Origin: Gracilaria gracilis
Lineage: Eukaryota; Rhodophyta; Florideophyceae; Gracilariales; Gracilariaceae
Reading direction: 5' to 3'
DNA: 64,000 nucleotides
Assembly (NCBI GenBank): GCA_030374805.1
Contig: JARGSG010000024.1
Span: 124,001-188,000, forward strand
The position numbers and the translations under genes were made by a program. The notes beneath the pieces are model-generated. The model had not been told where the DNA came from. It saw only the letters and a program-made list of their open reading frames with translations, and made no database searches. Positions 9,287-18,719 of the stretch are shown here, piece by piece; positions within the stretch are counted from its first letter, which is position 1; each line of letters begins with the position of its first letter.

Positions 9287-10059
9287 CTTATTCATATGCA
9301 GCAAGCACCCTAATGTGATGGGAAAGGTCTGGAAGCAAGAGTTCCAATGGCGTCTAGAACAATGCCAGTAATGATCAACACTTCCCCTCTGTAGCGAGAA
9401 TGTACGCTTTCGGCATGTGATTGAGCGTTGCAAGAGTATAGTACACAATGCTGCGTTGGATGTCACGAACAGAGTATTATAGTCAATACCTGGAGGGCGG
9501 TCTCCACACCCGCGACTACGTCAGTTTGTTTGCTCGTTGAGCGCCACGCCAGATATTGTGGTGCTTAACCCAATCTTTGGCACATCAGCATGATGCTGCT
9601 ACAGTTTCCTCTTCAAATAACGCGACACCGTCTGAAGCCTTGCCCGCAGTTGTCTTGGCAGTGTATTCCACTCTGATTAACTGCAATCGATGTTTCACCG
9701 CATACACGGGTAGCTCAAGGTTTCTTTTCCAGGCTCAAGTAACATTTAATGTTAATAACTCTGCGGAAAACTTTTCTCTCATTAAGAAGGCCAATAGTCT
9801 CCAAGGTCAGATTCCTGCGCTTTCAAGACAGCTGCAGGGCAAGCTCTGGCGTTGTCCCCCAGAGTAAGGGTTAAAGGGTTAAACGCTACGCCTTCCCAAA
9901 GTATTCTCTCTCTCCCACGCACTGGCTGGACTCCCGTAGGCAGTCAGCGCTCAGCAACAGCAGGTATAATATCGAAAGCACTCTTTGCTTCTGTAGTTAT
10001 AGCCTACCACCATAAACGCTTTAAATCTCAGCTAAGACTCAGCAACGATACGTAACTTT
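9287..10059. other. Intergenic region, no supported gene
   Basis: Two overlapping short plus-strand frames (9556-9867 and 9852-10055) have no recognisable domain, and neighbouring frames are equally short. I see no repeat. It leads into the decayed Tup1 copy. Confidence 0.45.
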
Positions 10060-10563
10060 AAACACCCTGACCCAGCAGTTGGCGGTACCGGTGGCCATGG
10101 TACGTCTCACGCCGTGAGACTTTCACGGGGCTTGTGCGCACGGGAGGCAACAGAAGCCTCGTGCCTATAAAGAATGACAGGCATCAACAGTACACTGGGT
10201 CCCTGAACATAAGACTATCACGATCTATTAGAGCTATGTAAAGTTACCCATCCGGACTGAAAGTCACAGATGCCACAAAGTCGGTATGAGCAGAAAATGA
10301 GCATATGCATTGATCAGACATCCCCGGGGCACGGGCACCCTGCCATCTGCAGAATATGGGACCGAATTCACGGGATCGATGCCACCCTCGAATTTCGGTA
10401 AGTATGGACTCGGTTCCACATCTGAAACCCTCACGAGCAAATCGCATGAACCTGTGACTACACGTTCGCTGTTGGGCTTGATGGACACAGATTTAACACA
10501 ACGATTGGGACCATATGCTCTATATAATGTTGATAACGTTGTCATAAACGCAACCCTTTTCAA
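10060..10563 (-). pseudogene. Decayed fragment of a TUP1 WD40 gene
   Basis: On the minus strand, two short frames give pieces of the Tup1 propeller: KSVSIKPNSERVVTGS, FEGGIDPVNSVPYSADG and FSAHTDFVASVTFSPDG. They follow the order of blades 4 to 6 of the full TUP1 gene at 25410-27851. Nucleotide similarity continues to the stop-codon end: CCGTGGCCATGGT in the functional gene matches CGGTGGCCATGGT near 10090, and CATCCGGACT is shared at 10252 and 25603. The reading frame is broken several times and the N-terminal half is absent. It matches the full-length gene better than the WD-only paralogues, so it probably arose by segmental duplication of the 3' half. Confidence 0.75.
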
Positions 10564-11019
10564 GTTCCACAGCTTCGCTTTCTTCTTTATTATGGTCTCA
10601 TTTGCTGTTTAAAGGTTTAAATGTAACAACTGTATCTAACTTTTTTGTAGCACGTATGATAGGAGCGCTGCCATGCATCAAAAGTTGGATGTGGTACAGT
10701 ATCATACAAAGCAAGTTTCATAATTTGCGGACAAACGCTGGTACAGAAGTGATTGGTCTATTAATAAAGTACAAGAGGGAAGGTGGACATGAACTGAGCT
10801 TCGGCGCGATAGAGAGAAGTTGTTGGAACACAAGCGTCCACCGATGGAGGCTTTGCGAGAGGGTGCGAGTCATGATGATCAGTGTAAAGTTACCAGGGTA
10901 AGTTAACTGCAGACACAAGTTGATCAGATCATGCTCTGCCGCAGAGCCTCTGCGCCGCAGAACGAGAGCAGCGGTGGCGCTTTTGGAGCTTCTCACGCGC
11001 GGCTCTCGTCTCTCATGAC
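10564..11019. other. Spacer between the Tup1 fossil and the Copia element
   Basis: Short frames only, none convincing. The last 100 bp are GC-rich (CTCTGCCGCAGAGC near 10933 is a small inverted repeat) and form the left flank of the retrotransposon insertion. Confidence 0.45.
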
Positions 11020-11024
11020 GCGAC

Positions 11025-11348
11025 TGTGGACAGCTGTACACGGTGCTCAAGGCCCAGCCGCCGTTGGCGGGCCTCTTTGTGTCAGCCATCACTACGCGCT
11101 CATGTGCCCAGCCCCCTGAGCGCCCTATCACTTTGAGCTCGGGCGCGCCTCCGCGCTAGAGGCGCGCCTAACACCACTACAATAAAATACCGGGACTCCG
11201 CAGCGCCTGCGCGAGTCCCGGGGGAGCCAGCACGGAGAGAACAGTCTCTCCCTCTTTCTGCTGGTCCTTGCTCCCGTTTGCTCTAGCCGGCCCGCTCGTC
11301 AACCCCACTCGCCTTGCTACCGTCTACGCGATGGACAACGCCACCCCA
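11025..11348 (+). repeat. 5' LTR of Copia element 1
   Basis: The 324-bp repeat begins TGTGGACAG and ends CCACCCCA (TG...CA ends). It contains an AATAAAATA box and two strong inverted repeats: GGCGCGCCTC with GAGGCGCGCC (11142-11151 and 11159-11168), and CGGGACTC with GAGTCCCG (11191-11198 and 11213-11220). The Gag start codon lies inside it at 11331. Confidence 0.95.
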
Positions 11349-12500
11349 GTTATGGGCCCAGGTTTACGTTCCTCTAAACCACTTTCACCCACCGATCCTC
11401 CGATGTTTAAGCCGGAAGGCGACCTCCAAGAGTATCGCCGCGACGTTTCACGTTGGGTCGAAACCATACAAGCCGCCGCAGAGAAAGGCACCGACCGGTT
11501 GTACAAAACTGTCTATGCCACTCTTGCTCGTCACTTTTATGACCGTGGCTTACCTCGTGAGCAGAAATCTATAGTTGATGAGGCAGTCGCTAAGCAACTT
11601 ATCGATTTAAATCACAACGATCAAATTGAGGCAGTCAAGGATATTGTCAAACTCATCGCCGTTGATCCTCCAATTGCGATCGTCACCCGCCTAATATCTT
11701 CCTTCACGGATGTGACGCAATGCCGACGTCGTCGAAGCGAGGATCTCAATGCATTCGTCTCCCGCTTCCGAGGTTTAGCCGCTGACCACCTTATGCACGT
11801 GGGATTATCGACCTCCTCGCAGGTTAGTGAGGTCTTGGCAATAACCCTTCTCAACAATGCTATGCTCAGCGAGGAGACGCTTACCAATGCCAAGCTTCAA
11901 CTGGTGGCGCTCGCCGAAGCCCGCCAGAGAGACCAACCGGAACCGGAAGTCTCAATCTCGCGAAGCTCTCATGCTTCTGTTCTCGAATTCTTTGAGAAGT
12001 TCTCGGACCTCTTCAACTCCGACGAAGCTCTGCCGCTGTCCTCCGACAACGCTAATACCGTTCGTCGCAAGGCTACTGACATAGTCAGCGGAGCACAGGG
12101 ACTTCTCGAAGGGTACACAGAAGTCATTGAGTACCTGAATGATCGCTCTCCTGAAGAGAATCAAATCCGTGACATGTTCTCCACCGGCCCCCGTTGCAAG
12201 TTGAACCTCGACGACGCAGTTAAGGTCATTCGCAACCTGACTTTCACGCCAAAGGCGTCTGAGAAAGCGTACACGAAGGCCGACATCGAGAACATGGTCG
12301 GGCAGCGCGTTCAACAAGCGCTGGCCGCCTTCCAGAAGCAAGGCGGTACGAGGCAGGGTACCGATACTTCCCAGCAGACCAGGAACAAGCAGCGTGGGTA
12401 CCAGCTCTCGACCTCGTCAGTCAAACAAACGCAAGAACGAACGAGAGTCGGGGTACTGCTTCGACTGTGGTTCCAAGACGCACCTTCGAGGAAGTTATGA
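11331..12500 (+). CDS. Gag region of Copia element 1
   Basis: An open frame starts at an ATG inside the LTR and reads through the primer site (MDNATPVMGPG). The helical Gag body follows. Just past this frame a Cys-rich knuckle-like segment and a protease-like segment lie before pol. It forms the virus-like particle in this family. It is treated as a fossil part and not reconstructed. Confidence 0.8.
   Translation: MDNATPVMGPGLRSSKPLSPTDPPMFKPEGDLQEYRRDVSRWVETIQAAAEKGTDRLYKTVYATLARHFYDRGLPREQKSIVDEAVAKQLIDLNHNDQIEAVKDIVKLIAVDPPIAIVTRLISSFTDVTQCRRRRSEDLNAFVSRFRGLAADHLMHVGLSTSSQVSEVLAITLLNNAMLSEETLTNAKLQLVALAEARQRDQPEPEVSISRSSHASVLEFFEKFSDLFNSDEALPLSSDNANTVRRKATDIVSGAQGLLEGYTEVIEYLNDRSPEENQIRDMFSTGPRCKLNLDDAVKVIRNLTFTPKASEKAYTKADIENMVGQRVQQALAAFQKQGGTRQGTDTSQQTRNKQRGYQLSTSSVKQTQERTRVGVLLRLWFQDAPSRKL
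11349..11362 (+). other. Primer-binding site, half-tRNA-iMet type
   Basis: GTTATGGGCCCAGG follows the LTR directly. Thirteen of these bases are complementary to the anticodon stem-loop of eukaryotic initiator tRNA-Met (CUGGGCCCAUAAC). This is the internal, half-tRNA priming known for Drosophila copia. The site lies within the gag frame. Confidence 0.8.
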
Positions 12501-12908
12501 ATGCCAGAGTCCTTCCCATGAGACCAAGCGTATCCGCGCACAAAAGGAGAAAAGAGCTAAGTCGGAAACGGGCGATAGAGCAGACAAGGGTTTTCACAAA
12601 GGCTCCAACCCCTCCCAACGCAGTCATCTCTAACTGCAGGGGAAGGAGCCTATTCCGACCTCTTTCCTGCCTTCGCGGACCCAAACCCAATCGTCGACCC
12701 GGGCTGTCCAAAGAGTGTCGGATCTCTGTGCGCCATTGCACAGCTCTGCGTGTCATTGGGAGTAGACTTAGCCCTCGATGAGTTGGATTGCGAACCTTTC
12801 CTTCACGGCTTCGGTGAAGAGTGCATTGATGCCATGCCAACCTTCGCCATGTGAAAACTTAAAGGTAATGACGAGAATGGAACTCCCTTCTCGCTACCCT
12901 TCTACGTA

Positions 12909-15900
12909 GTGGATGGCAAGGGGCCAATTCTGTTGGGCAACGACGTACTTTCACGTTCCGATCTCCTGAACCAGGATAACGAAGTTCTAATTCCTGAAGG
13001 AGTTGTCGGCAACTCCGCTTCAATCCTGCTCCGAACCTATCACACTGGTTCCGAACTCACGAAGCGAACCAGACTCCTCCTTGTGCCCTCGTCCACCTCT
13101 TCTGTCAAGTCCTTCTTCGCGAAGAACCTTGCTCTAAAGGGAACGACGATAGAGAATGAAGAGCGCTTCGCTAAGCGCTTTCATCTCTACACTCACCTAC
13201 GTCCGAAGGACATGAAGAGGATCTGCCAACGGGCGGGAGTCCTCACAAGGACGCTCGAAGCCTTGCTACAATCGGCCTATGACTCATGTACGACATGTGC
13301 GAGCACTGGGCGCCCATTAGCGTCCAGGAAGGTCTCCTTCTCCCGTATCTTGAAAGAATTCAATGAGCACGTCCAAGTGGACTTCATGTTTGTAGCCGAG
13401 CTCGGCAACCTCCCAATCCTTCACATGAAGGATGCAGCCTCAGGTTTCTCAGTCGCATGGCTATGCCTCTCGAGGAACATGAAAAAAGCTGCGGAAAGCT
13501 TTGTGATCCATTGGATCTCATCTCATGGGGCGCCCACCGAACTCTCGGGCGATCCAGAATTCGATTGCCAAGAGTTCAGGGCAATGTGTGCCTCTCATGG
13601 CATTACGTTCTCCCCTAGGCCAGCCCGTCGGCACAACAAACTAGGAATCGTGGAGTCTTCCAACGAAGCCATCAGATATCTGATCCAACGCCTCGTTAAA
13701 GACAGGCAATTCACGGCTCCTAGATGGCAACAGTGCCCCTCCGACCAAGAACTGGTCGCTAGAGCCGCTTTCCTCAAGAACATCTTGCTAGGCTCGAGGT
13801 TCGTATCCAGTTTCGAGCTTGCTCGAGGGTATAGGCCGGCGCTCCAGGGCCTGCCCAAGGCTAGGCTTACAAAGGACCTCGCCGATGCCTATCACGAGAA
13901 AGCATCTCGCCAAGCTCTGCATACGTTCCTCCGCACAAAAGACGTCAAGCACTTCGACAGGACACTGCTCGTCCCCAAGACACCAGTCTACTACTTTGTG
14001 AAAAACGCAAGGAGGGGACAGTGGTATCCAGGGTTTGTCAAGGAGGTCTATGAACACTTCGTAATCGTCTCGGCGACAGAAGACCTCCGCGGTTTCTCGT
14101 ACACTGTTGCGTACGAAGACCTTCGCCTACGCCCCAAGTCTAAGCTGCTCGAAGAACTCGAGCGCATAGAACTTGGGTACACCGAATTTCCTCAACCTTC
14201 GCCCGACCCTGAAGTGGTCCCACAGCAGGAACAGCCGGAACTCTCAACAAACCCGCTCGTTCAGATAACAGAGGAGCCACCAATACTTGAAGATGACCAA
14301 GAGATGCACACTGCTTTTGCAGAGTGGGATGACCATCCCCTTAGCTCCGCGTATCTAGCCGGGGCAACAGCCATTCGTCCTTTCAACATACCGTCGAAGG
14401 ACATTGGCGAACTCGCATCATCCTCAACTGCTCTTCCTCCAAAAGCATCCCTAACCTCCACCAAGCAAACCATCTTGAAGCAGCTTCATGAAAAGTTTGG
14501 CAACGACCCACTCACGGAACACAAGCTCCAAGGCGCGCCGAGGTGGCTACTTGATGAATCTATTGCCAAAGAAAAGCGAAACTACAAGGAGAAGGGAGCG
14601 TATCGTGCGGTATCCATTCGGTCCATCCCTAGGGATGCCAACCTCATCTCCTCTCACCACTTCTTCGTCGTAAAACACGACGGTGAAGGGAAGACCATGA
14701 AGCTAAAGTGCCGCCTAGTCCCTCATGGGAATAGGGATCGCGAGAAGGACGACCTTCGCTCCGATTCCTCGACGGCGCAGTTTTCCACAATCCGCACGCT
14801 CCTCTCCCTATCCTCCTTGTTCCACTTCCCTATTGCCTCCCTGGACGTAAAGTCGGCTTACCTCCAAGCCGGAGAGTTGAAGCGAGATATATACATGCGC
14901 CCCCCACGTGGGTGGAGCACTTACACCGACGAAGTCTGGAAGCTACTCGCTCCAGCCTATGGACTTGTAGAGTCCGGACGGCTATGGCAACTCTGCGTGG
15001 AGGAATGGCTTCTGGACATAGGCTTTGTCGACGTTCCTGGCATCCCACAACTCTTCCTAATGTGGGAAGGCGACGAACTCGTGTTGGCACTAGCCAAAGT
15101 CGTCGACGACATGATATTTGCCGGAAAACCCGAACGCATGGAGCGTTTTCGGCAGCAAATCTCTTCCAAGTTCGATGTGGGCCGTTTTAACCAAGGACAG
15201 GACATTGTCTTCAACCGCTTGTTTGTCAAACAACATTCAGATTACAGCGTCTCCTTGAGTATGGCGGAGTTCCTCTCGACGATTAAGCAGATTGAACTCA
15301 GTCATGAGCGCAAGAAGGAGCACGAAAGTGAATGCACGTTGGAAGAACTACGTGGGTTCCAAGCCCTGACTGGAAAGCTAAACTTCCTTGGCCACGGCAT
15401 CCTCCCACAGGCCTCCTTGGTAGCGAGCAAGCTGCAACAGAATGTCGCTCACCTCAAGGTCTCCCATATACGACAACTCAACCAAGCGCTGGTGCACTTA
15501 AAGTCGCTATCTCCAACTCTGCTCTACAGAGCACCTGTTGAGCCGATGTCTCCGCGCCACTTCGACGCGGATGTGGTGGCATTTAGCGATGCTGCTTCAG
15601 GCAACACCTCCTACGGACAAACAGCGTTCCTGTGCGGGCTCTCCTTCTCCTCAAAAGATCGCCATGTGTTCCACGTTCTAGATTGGCACAGCTCCAAGCA
15701 GAACCGAGTTTCCTTCTCCTCCGCGGGTGCGGAAATACTAGCCGCCGCCCACACAGCGGACCGAGCAATCTACCTGGCCGAGACGGTGCCTTACATGATG
15801 CACCCATCTGGTCAAAGGCCAAGGCCAAACTTGCAAATGTTTGTAGATTCGTTTGGACTCTATAGTACAATATCTACACTACACGAGCAGAAGGACTTTC

Positions 15901-16097
15901 GACTCCGCCCCACAGTCGCACGGCTACGAGATTCTTTCGAGGCCCGGGAGATCAACTCGTTAAGATGGATCCCAGGACCGGTCAACCCTGCGGATGCTCT
16001 TACAAAGATTAACCATTATGCCTTTAAGAAGCTAAATCAAATGATGAAGACTGGTATCGTCTCTAAGGAGATCTTAGACTCTATTAGCCAAGTTTAA
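12909..16097 (+). CDS. Pol region of Copia element 1 (integrase, RT, RNase H)
   Basis: One open frame of 1062 codons. It shows an HHCC integrase finger (about residues 95-135), the D,D-E integrase core with VDFMF and HNKLGIVESSNE, the Copia RT block with LDVKSAYLQAGELKRDIYM and AKVVDDMIF, and an RNase H domain starting FSDAASGNTSYGQ. It ends with WIPGPVNPADALTK. The order IN-RT-RH is diagnostic for Copia. Confidence 0.92.
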   Translation: MDGKGPILLGNDVLSRSDLLNQDNEVLIPEGVVGNSASILLRTYHTGSELTKRTRLLLVPSSTSSVKSFFAKNLALKGTTIENEERFAKRFHLYTHLRPKDMKRICQRAGVLTRTLEALLQSAYDSCTTCASTGRPLASRKVSFSRILKEFNEHVQVDFMFVAELGNLPILHMKDAASGFSVAWLCLSRNMKKAAESFVIHWISSHGAPTELSGDPEFDCQEFRAMCASHGITFSPRPARRHNKLGIVESSNEAIRYLIQRLVKDRQFTAPRWQQCPSDQELVARAAFLKNILLGSRFVSSFELARGYRPALQGLPKARLTKDLADAYHEKASRQALHTFLRTKDVKHFDRTLLVPKTPVYYFVKNARRGQWYPGFVKEVYEHFVIVSATEDLRGFSYTVAYEDLRLRPKSKLLEELERIELGYTEFPQPSPDPEVVPQQEQPELSTNPLVQITEEPPILEDDQEMHTAFAEWDDHPLSSAYLAGATAIRPFNIPSKDIGELASSSTALPPKASLTSTKQTILKQLHEKFGNDPLTEHKLQGAPRWLLDESIAKEKRNYKEKGAYRAVSIRSIPRDANLISSHHFFVVKHDGEGKTMKLKCRLVPHGNRDREKDDLRSDSSTAQFSTIRTLLSLSSLFHFPIASLDVKSAYLQAGELKRDIYMRPPRGWSTYTDEVWKLLAPAYGLVESGRLWQLCVEEWLLDIGFVDVPGIPQLFLMWEGDELVLALAKVVDDMIFAGKPERMERFRQQISSKFDVGRFNQGQDIVFNRLFVKQHSDYSVSLSMAEFLSTIKQIELSHERKKEHESECTLEELRGFQALTGKLNFLGHGILPQASLVASKLQQNVAHLKVSHIRQLNQALVHLKSLSPTLLYRAPVEPMSPRHFDADVVAFSDAASGNTSYGQTAFLCGLSFSSKDRHVFHVLDWHSSKQNRVSFSSAGAEILAAAHTADRAIYLAETVPYMMHPSGQRPRPNLQMFVDSFGLYSTISTLHEQKDFRLRPTVARLRDSFEAREINSLRWIPGPVNPADALTKINHYAFKKLNQMMKTGIVSKEILDSISQV

Positions 16098-16133
16098 ACA
16101 TTTATCTACTACGCAATTGTGAAACACAACCAC

Positions 16134-17594
16134 CTACTGCACTTTCAAGGACTTCCTCTTCTTGCGCTGAAGACGCCTTGCCTTCCCGCTCCTGTTCTTG
16201 CTCTTCCCCTCACGGCGTGGAACGGCAACAACGCGGCGCACTTCCATAACTCGCTCGAAGGCCGCCGAGTCCCCAACGCAACACTTAAGGGACTCCTCAC
16301 AGAGCCTTAGTGGATACTGCTCAACAGCGTCCAAAACCTCGCCACGCCCAACGTCAACACAAACAACATGATCGACGTTCGTGCGCGCAGCCTCACGACG
16401 TAGACGCCATCCTTCTGTGCCAACAGCCACCTAAGGGTATCGCGATAATCGCTCCGGCGATAATGGATTCGATGGAGCTCAACTCGGTTCGCGAATTCAT
16501 CAACCCACCGAGCAGCATCGCTAAAGCACAACATGTTACCGACACTCTCTCCAAACACGGACTTAAAGGCATAATCTTCATCAACAACTCGCGCCATAGC
16601 ATTGGCAAGCGCAGTTTGAATGCACATGGTGGAAGATTTGCACACCACCATGCGCTCCTCGCGCAGCTCGAATCGTCTCGTCTCTTCAGTTCTTTCGCGA
16701 TCTCCAGGGCTTGAGACGCGAACAGCAACACCTGGATTCTTCACACACCACGAATCAAGACAATCGAGAACCTTGCAGTCATCAAGCGCCACCACCCTCC
16801 ATGCATCGGTTAGGGAGTCGTACTCCTTCCTGAAAGGAATCCCGCCACTCCACAGACCTTGGATGGTAAGCGCATTCGCCAGACCAGAGCCACTCACAGA
16901 GTTGAACTCTATCTGTTGCCAGCCCCAAAAAGGCTCATCGTGATTGTGGCCATAATAACAACCGCCTTCTAGGCGACGAACGCCACGCTCACCCTCCATC
17001 ACCTTATCTTCCGCAAGGTACATAACAGCGTCAACAGTCCAACGCTCTCCTTCACCAACATCCTTGTACAGGCCGTAACGCCCCCGCAGTTTCATGATCA
17101 AGGCGAGTTTTGGGCCGAACCTGACACCAACGTCGGACAGCAAGACCAGCCAACTCGTCGAGATGCGAGGCGCGGATAGTGAGATGATCACCATCAATGT
17201 GTTCGATCATGTACCGCTCGCGATGCCCTTCGTCCACGCGGGAAACATGCAAAATCGAATTCATGCTCCACTTGTCCTGGACATAAGCGTCAGGGACGTG
17301 CGTGCCAACGGGCAACACAAATCGTTTCTCCGCCGCACGTTGCTTACGGATTTCCCGCATACGGGCCTTTACGATAGCGGCGTAATCTTGATCACGGCTT
17401 TGTTTCTTCGTACGTTGTTTGGCAACGCCTCTCTTAAGAAGGTATTCAGGTCCCACGACGTCGTGAAGCGAAGCCAATCGCTTGCTGAAATTTCGCTGCG
17501 CACGCGCATGATCCAGCTTCTGACGATGCGACGCAGCGCTCCCAGCGCCGCGGACGCGACTGATCCGGATAGCTTTCGACTTCTTCACCAACAT
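16134..17594 (-). pseudogene. Antisense cargo region inside Copia element 1, cysteine-peptidase-like
   Basis: Between the RNase H end and the 3' LTR, the minus strand carries three overlapping coding-like frames (17052-17594, 16307-17197 and 16134-16430). The upstream one is strongly basic, with a segment (NSILHVSRVDEGHRERYMI) faintly like a chromodomain. The middle one contains CIQTALANAMARV, like the catalytic-Cys helix of papain-fold peptidases. The last one contains DHVVCVDV, like a catalytic-His strand. The assignment rests on motif resemblance only. The region looks broken (about two breaks). Copia element 2 in this window has no such segment, so it is extra cargo. Confidence 0.45.
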
Positions 17595-17819
17595 CTTCTT
17601 TCTGTTTTTGAGAAGTAACAGGTTGAGTCAGTAACGTACCTGCTCTACTACGCGCGTTCTCCGAGCCGCAGCAATGTCTATTGACTTGGGAGCCCTTCAC
17701 CGAACGCGCGCAACAAAGCTGACCGAGCCGCGACAGAGCTGTAGCTATGCGAGCCCAGTTGTCGGAGAAGGAGCGACGACGCCACAGCGGTAGCGCGCGG
17801 TGTCAAATACTACCCAGAC

Positions 17820-17931
17820 AGCTGCCAGCTAGCTGCCAGCTAGCTGCCAGCTGGCTGGAGGATGCGGCGCGCGATAAAATTTTTTTTTAGCATCTTTTGC
17901 TCTGGAATCTAATCCAGAGCAACAGGGGGGG
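17820..17931. repeat. Tandem 11-mers, hairpin and polypurine tract before the 3' LTR
   Basis: GCTGCCAGCTA is repeated about three times (17821-17853). A perfect 10-bp inverted repeat, TTGCTCTGGA with TCCAGAGCAA (17897-17906 and 17913-17922), follows. The G-run at 17925-17931 abuts the LTR and is the plus-strand primer tract. Confidence 0.8.
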
Positions 17932-18255
17932 TGTGGACAGCTGTACACGGTGCTCAAGGCCCAGCCGCCGTTGGCGGGCCTCTTTGTGTCAGCCATCACT
18001 ACGCGCTCATGTGCCCAGCCCCCTGAGCGCCCTATCACTTTGAGCTCGGGCGCGCCTCCGCGCTAGAGGCGCGCCTAACACCACTACAATAAAATACCGG
18101 GACTCCGCAGCGCCTGCGCGAGTCCCGGGGGAGCCAGCACGGAGAGAACAGTCTCTCCCTCTTTCTGCTGGTCCTTGCTCCCGTTTGCTCTAGCCGGCCC
18201 GCTCGTCAACCCCACTCGCCTTGCTACCGTCTACGCGATGGACAACGCCACCCCA
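17932..18255 (+). repeat. 3' LTR of Copia element 1
   Basis: Same as the 5' LTR over 324 bp by eye. It also carries the Gag ATG (18238), which here would read into flanking host DNA. Confidence 0.95.
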
Positions 18256-18260
18256 GCGAC

Positions 18261-18719
18261 ACCCCTTTTTCTCGGCGATGACTTGTCCGCAAGCACCACG
18301 CATGCGCCGTGCACGCACGCGCCGCGCACGCGTAGCACACGCGCTGCGCACGCGCGCACGTAACACTGCGCCGGCACTTAGGGCTATCGTTACGAAAGCA
18401 ACGCGCTGCCAGCTGGCGCACACCCGCTCTTTCTTGTCGTGCTCGCCAACGCTGAGCGGCAAGGCGCGTGGCGCGCGTGCTGTGCGCGCGTGCCGAGCGC
18501 GCGTGCCGATGCAGCGAGCGCAACAGCGTGCGCATGGCACGCGCGCACGCTCTTGCGCTCGCTGCATGCGCCTTCTCCTCCGCGCTGCCACTGTAACTCG
18601 GCGCTCTGTGCTTGTTTGTTGTGCCTCCACTTGCTTCCTCCGTCTCTAGAGATATCTCTAAGTTATCTAAACTCTACACTGTATGATGCTTGAGCGGATC
18701 CGCTGTAAAGCTGCTATAG
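18261..18719. other. GC-rich flank with a long hairpin
   Basis: This lies between the Copia element and the 3' end of the WD40 gene. It is rich in ACGCGC and CGTGCG. A long inverted repeat is at 18509-18567: ATGCAGCGAGCGCAA pairs with TTGCGCTCGCTGCAT, and an inner AGCGTGCGC pairs with GCGCACGCT, giving a stem of about 24 bp. No coding region is supported. Confidence 0.6.

Larger units (their letters stand above)
11025..18255 (+). mobile_element. Copia-type (Pseudoviridae) LTR retrotransposon with antisense cargo
   Basis: The element is about 7.2 kb. It is flanked by the 5-bp target duplication GCGAC (11020-11024 and 18256-18260). Order: LTR, primer site, gag, pol (protease, integrase, reverse transcriptase, RNase H), a 1.8 kb extra segment with antisense frames, polypurine tract, LTR. 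Integrase before reverse transcriptase fixes it as Copia. The two 324-bp LTRs look identical by eye, so the insertion is recent. The coding part is not one continuous frame, and a few breaks (roughly two to four including the cargo) are likely. It may belong to the red-algal/GalEa-like Copia branch; this is inference. Confidence 0.93.

Noticed and set aside
16310-16714. Plus-strand frame in the Copia cargo region
   Set aside because: It overlaps better-supported minus-strand frames and shows no retroelement domain.
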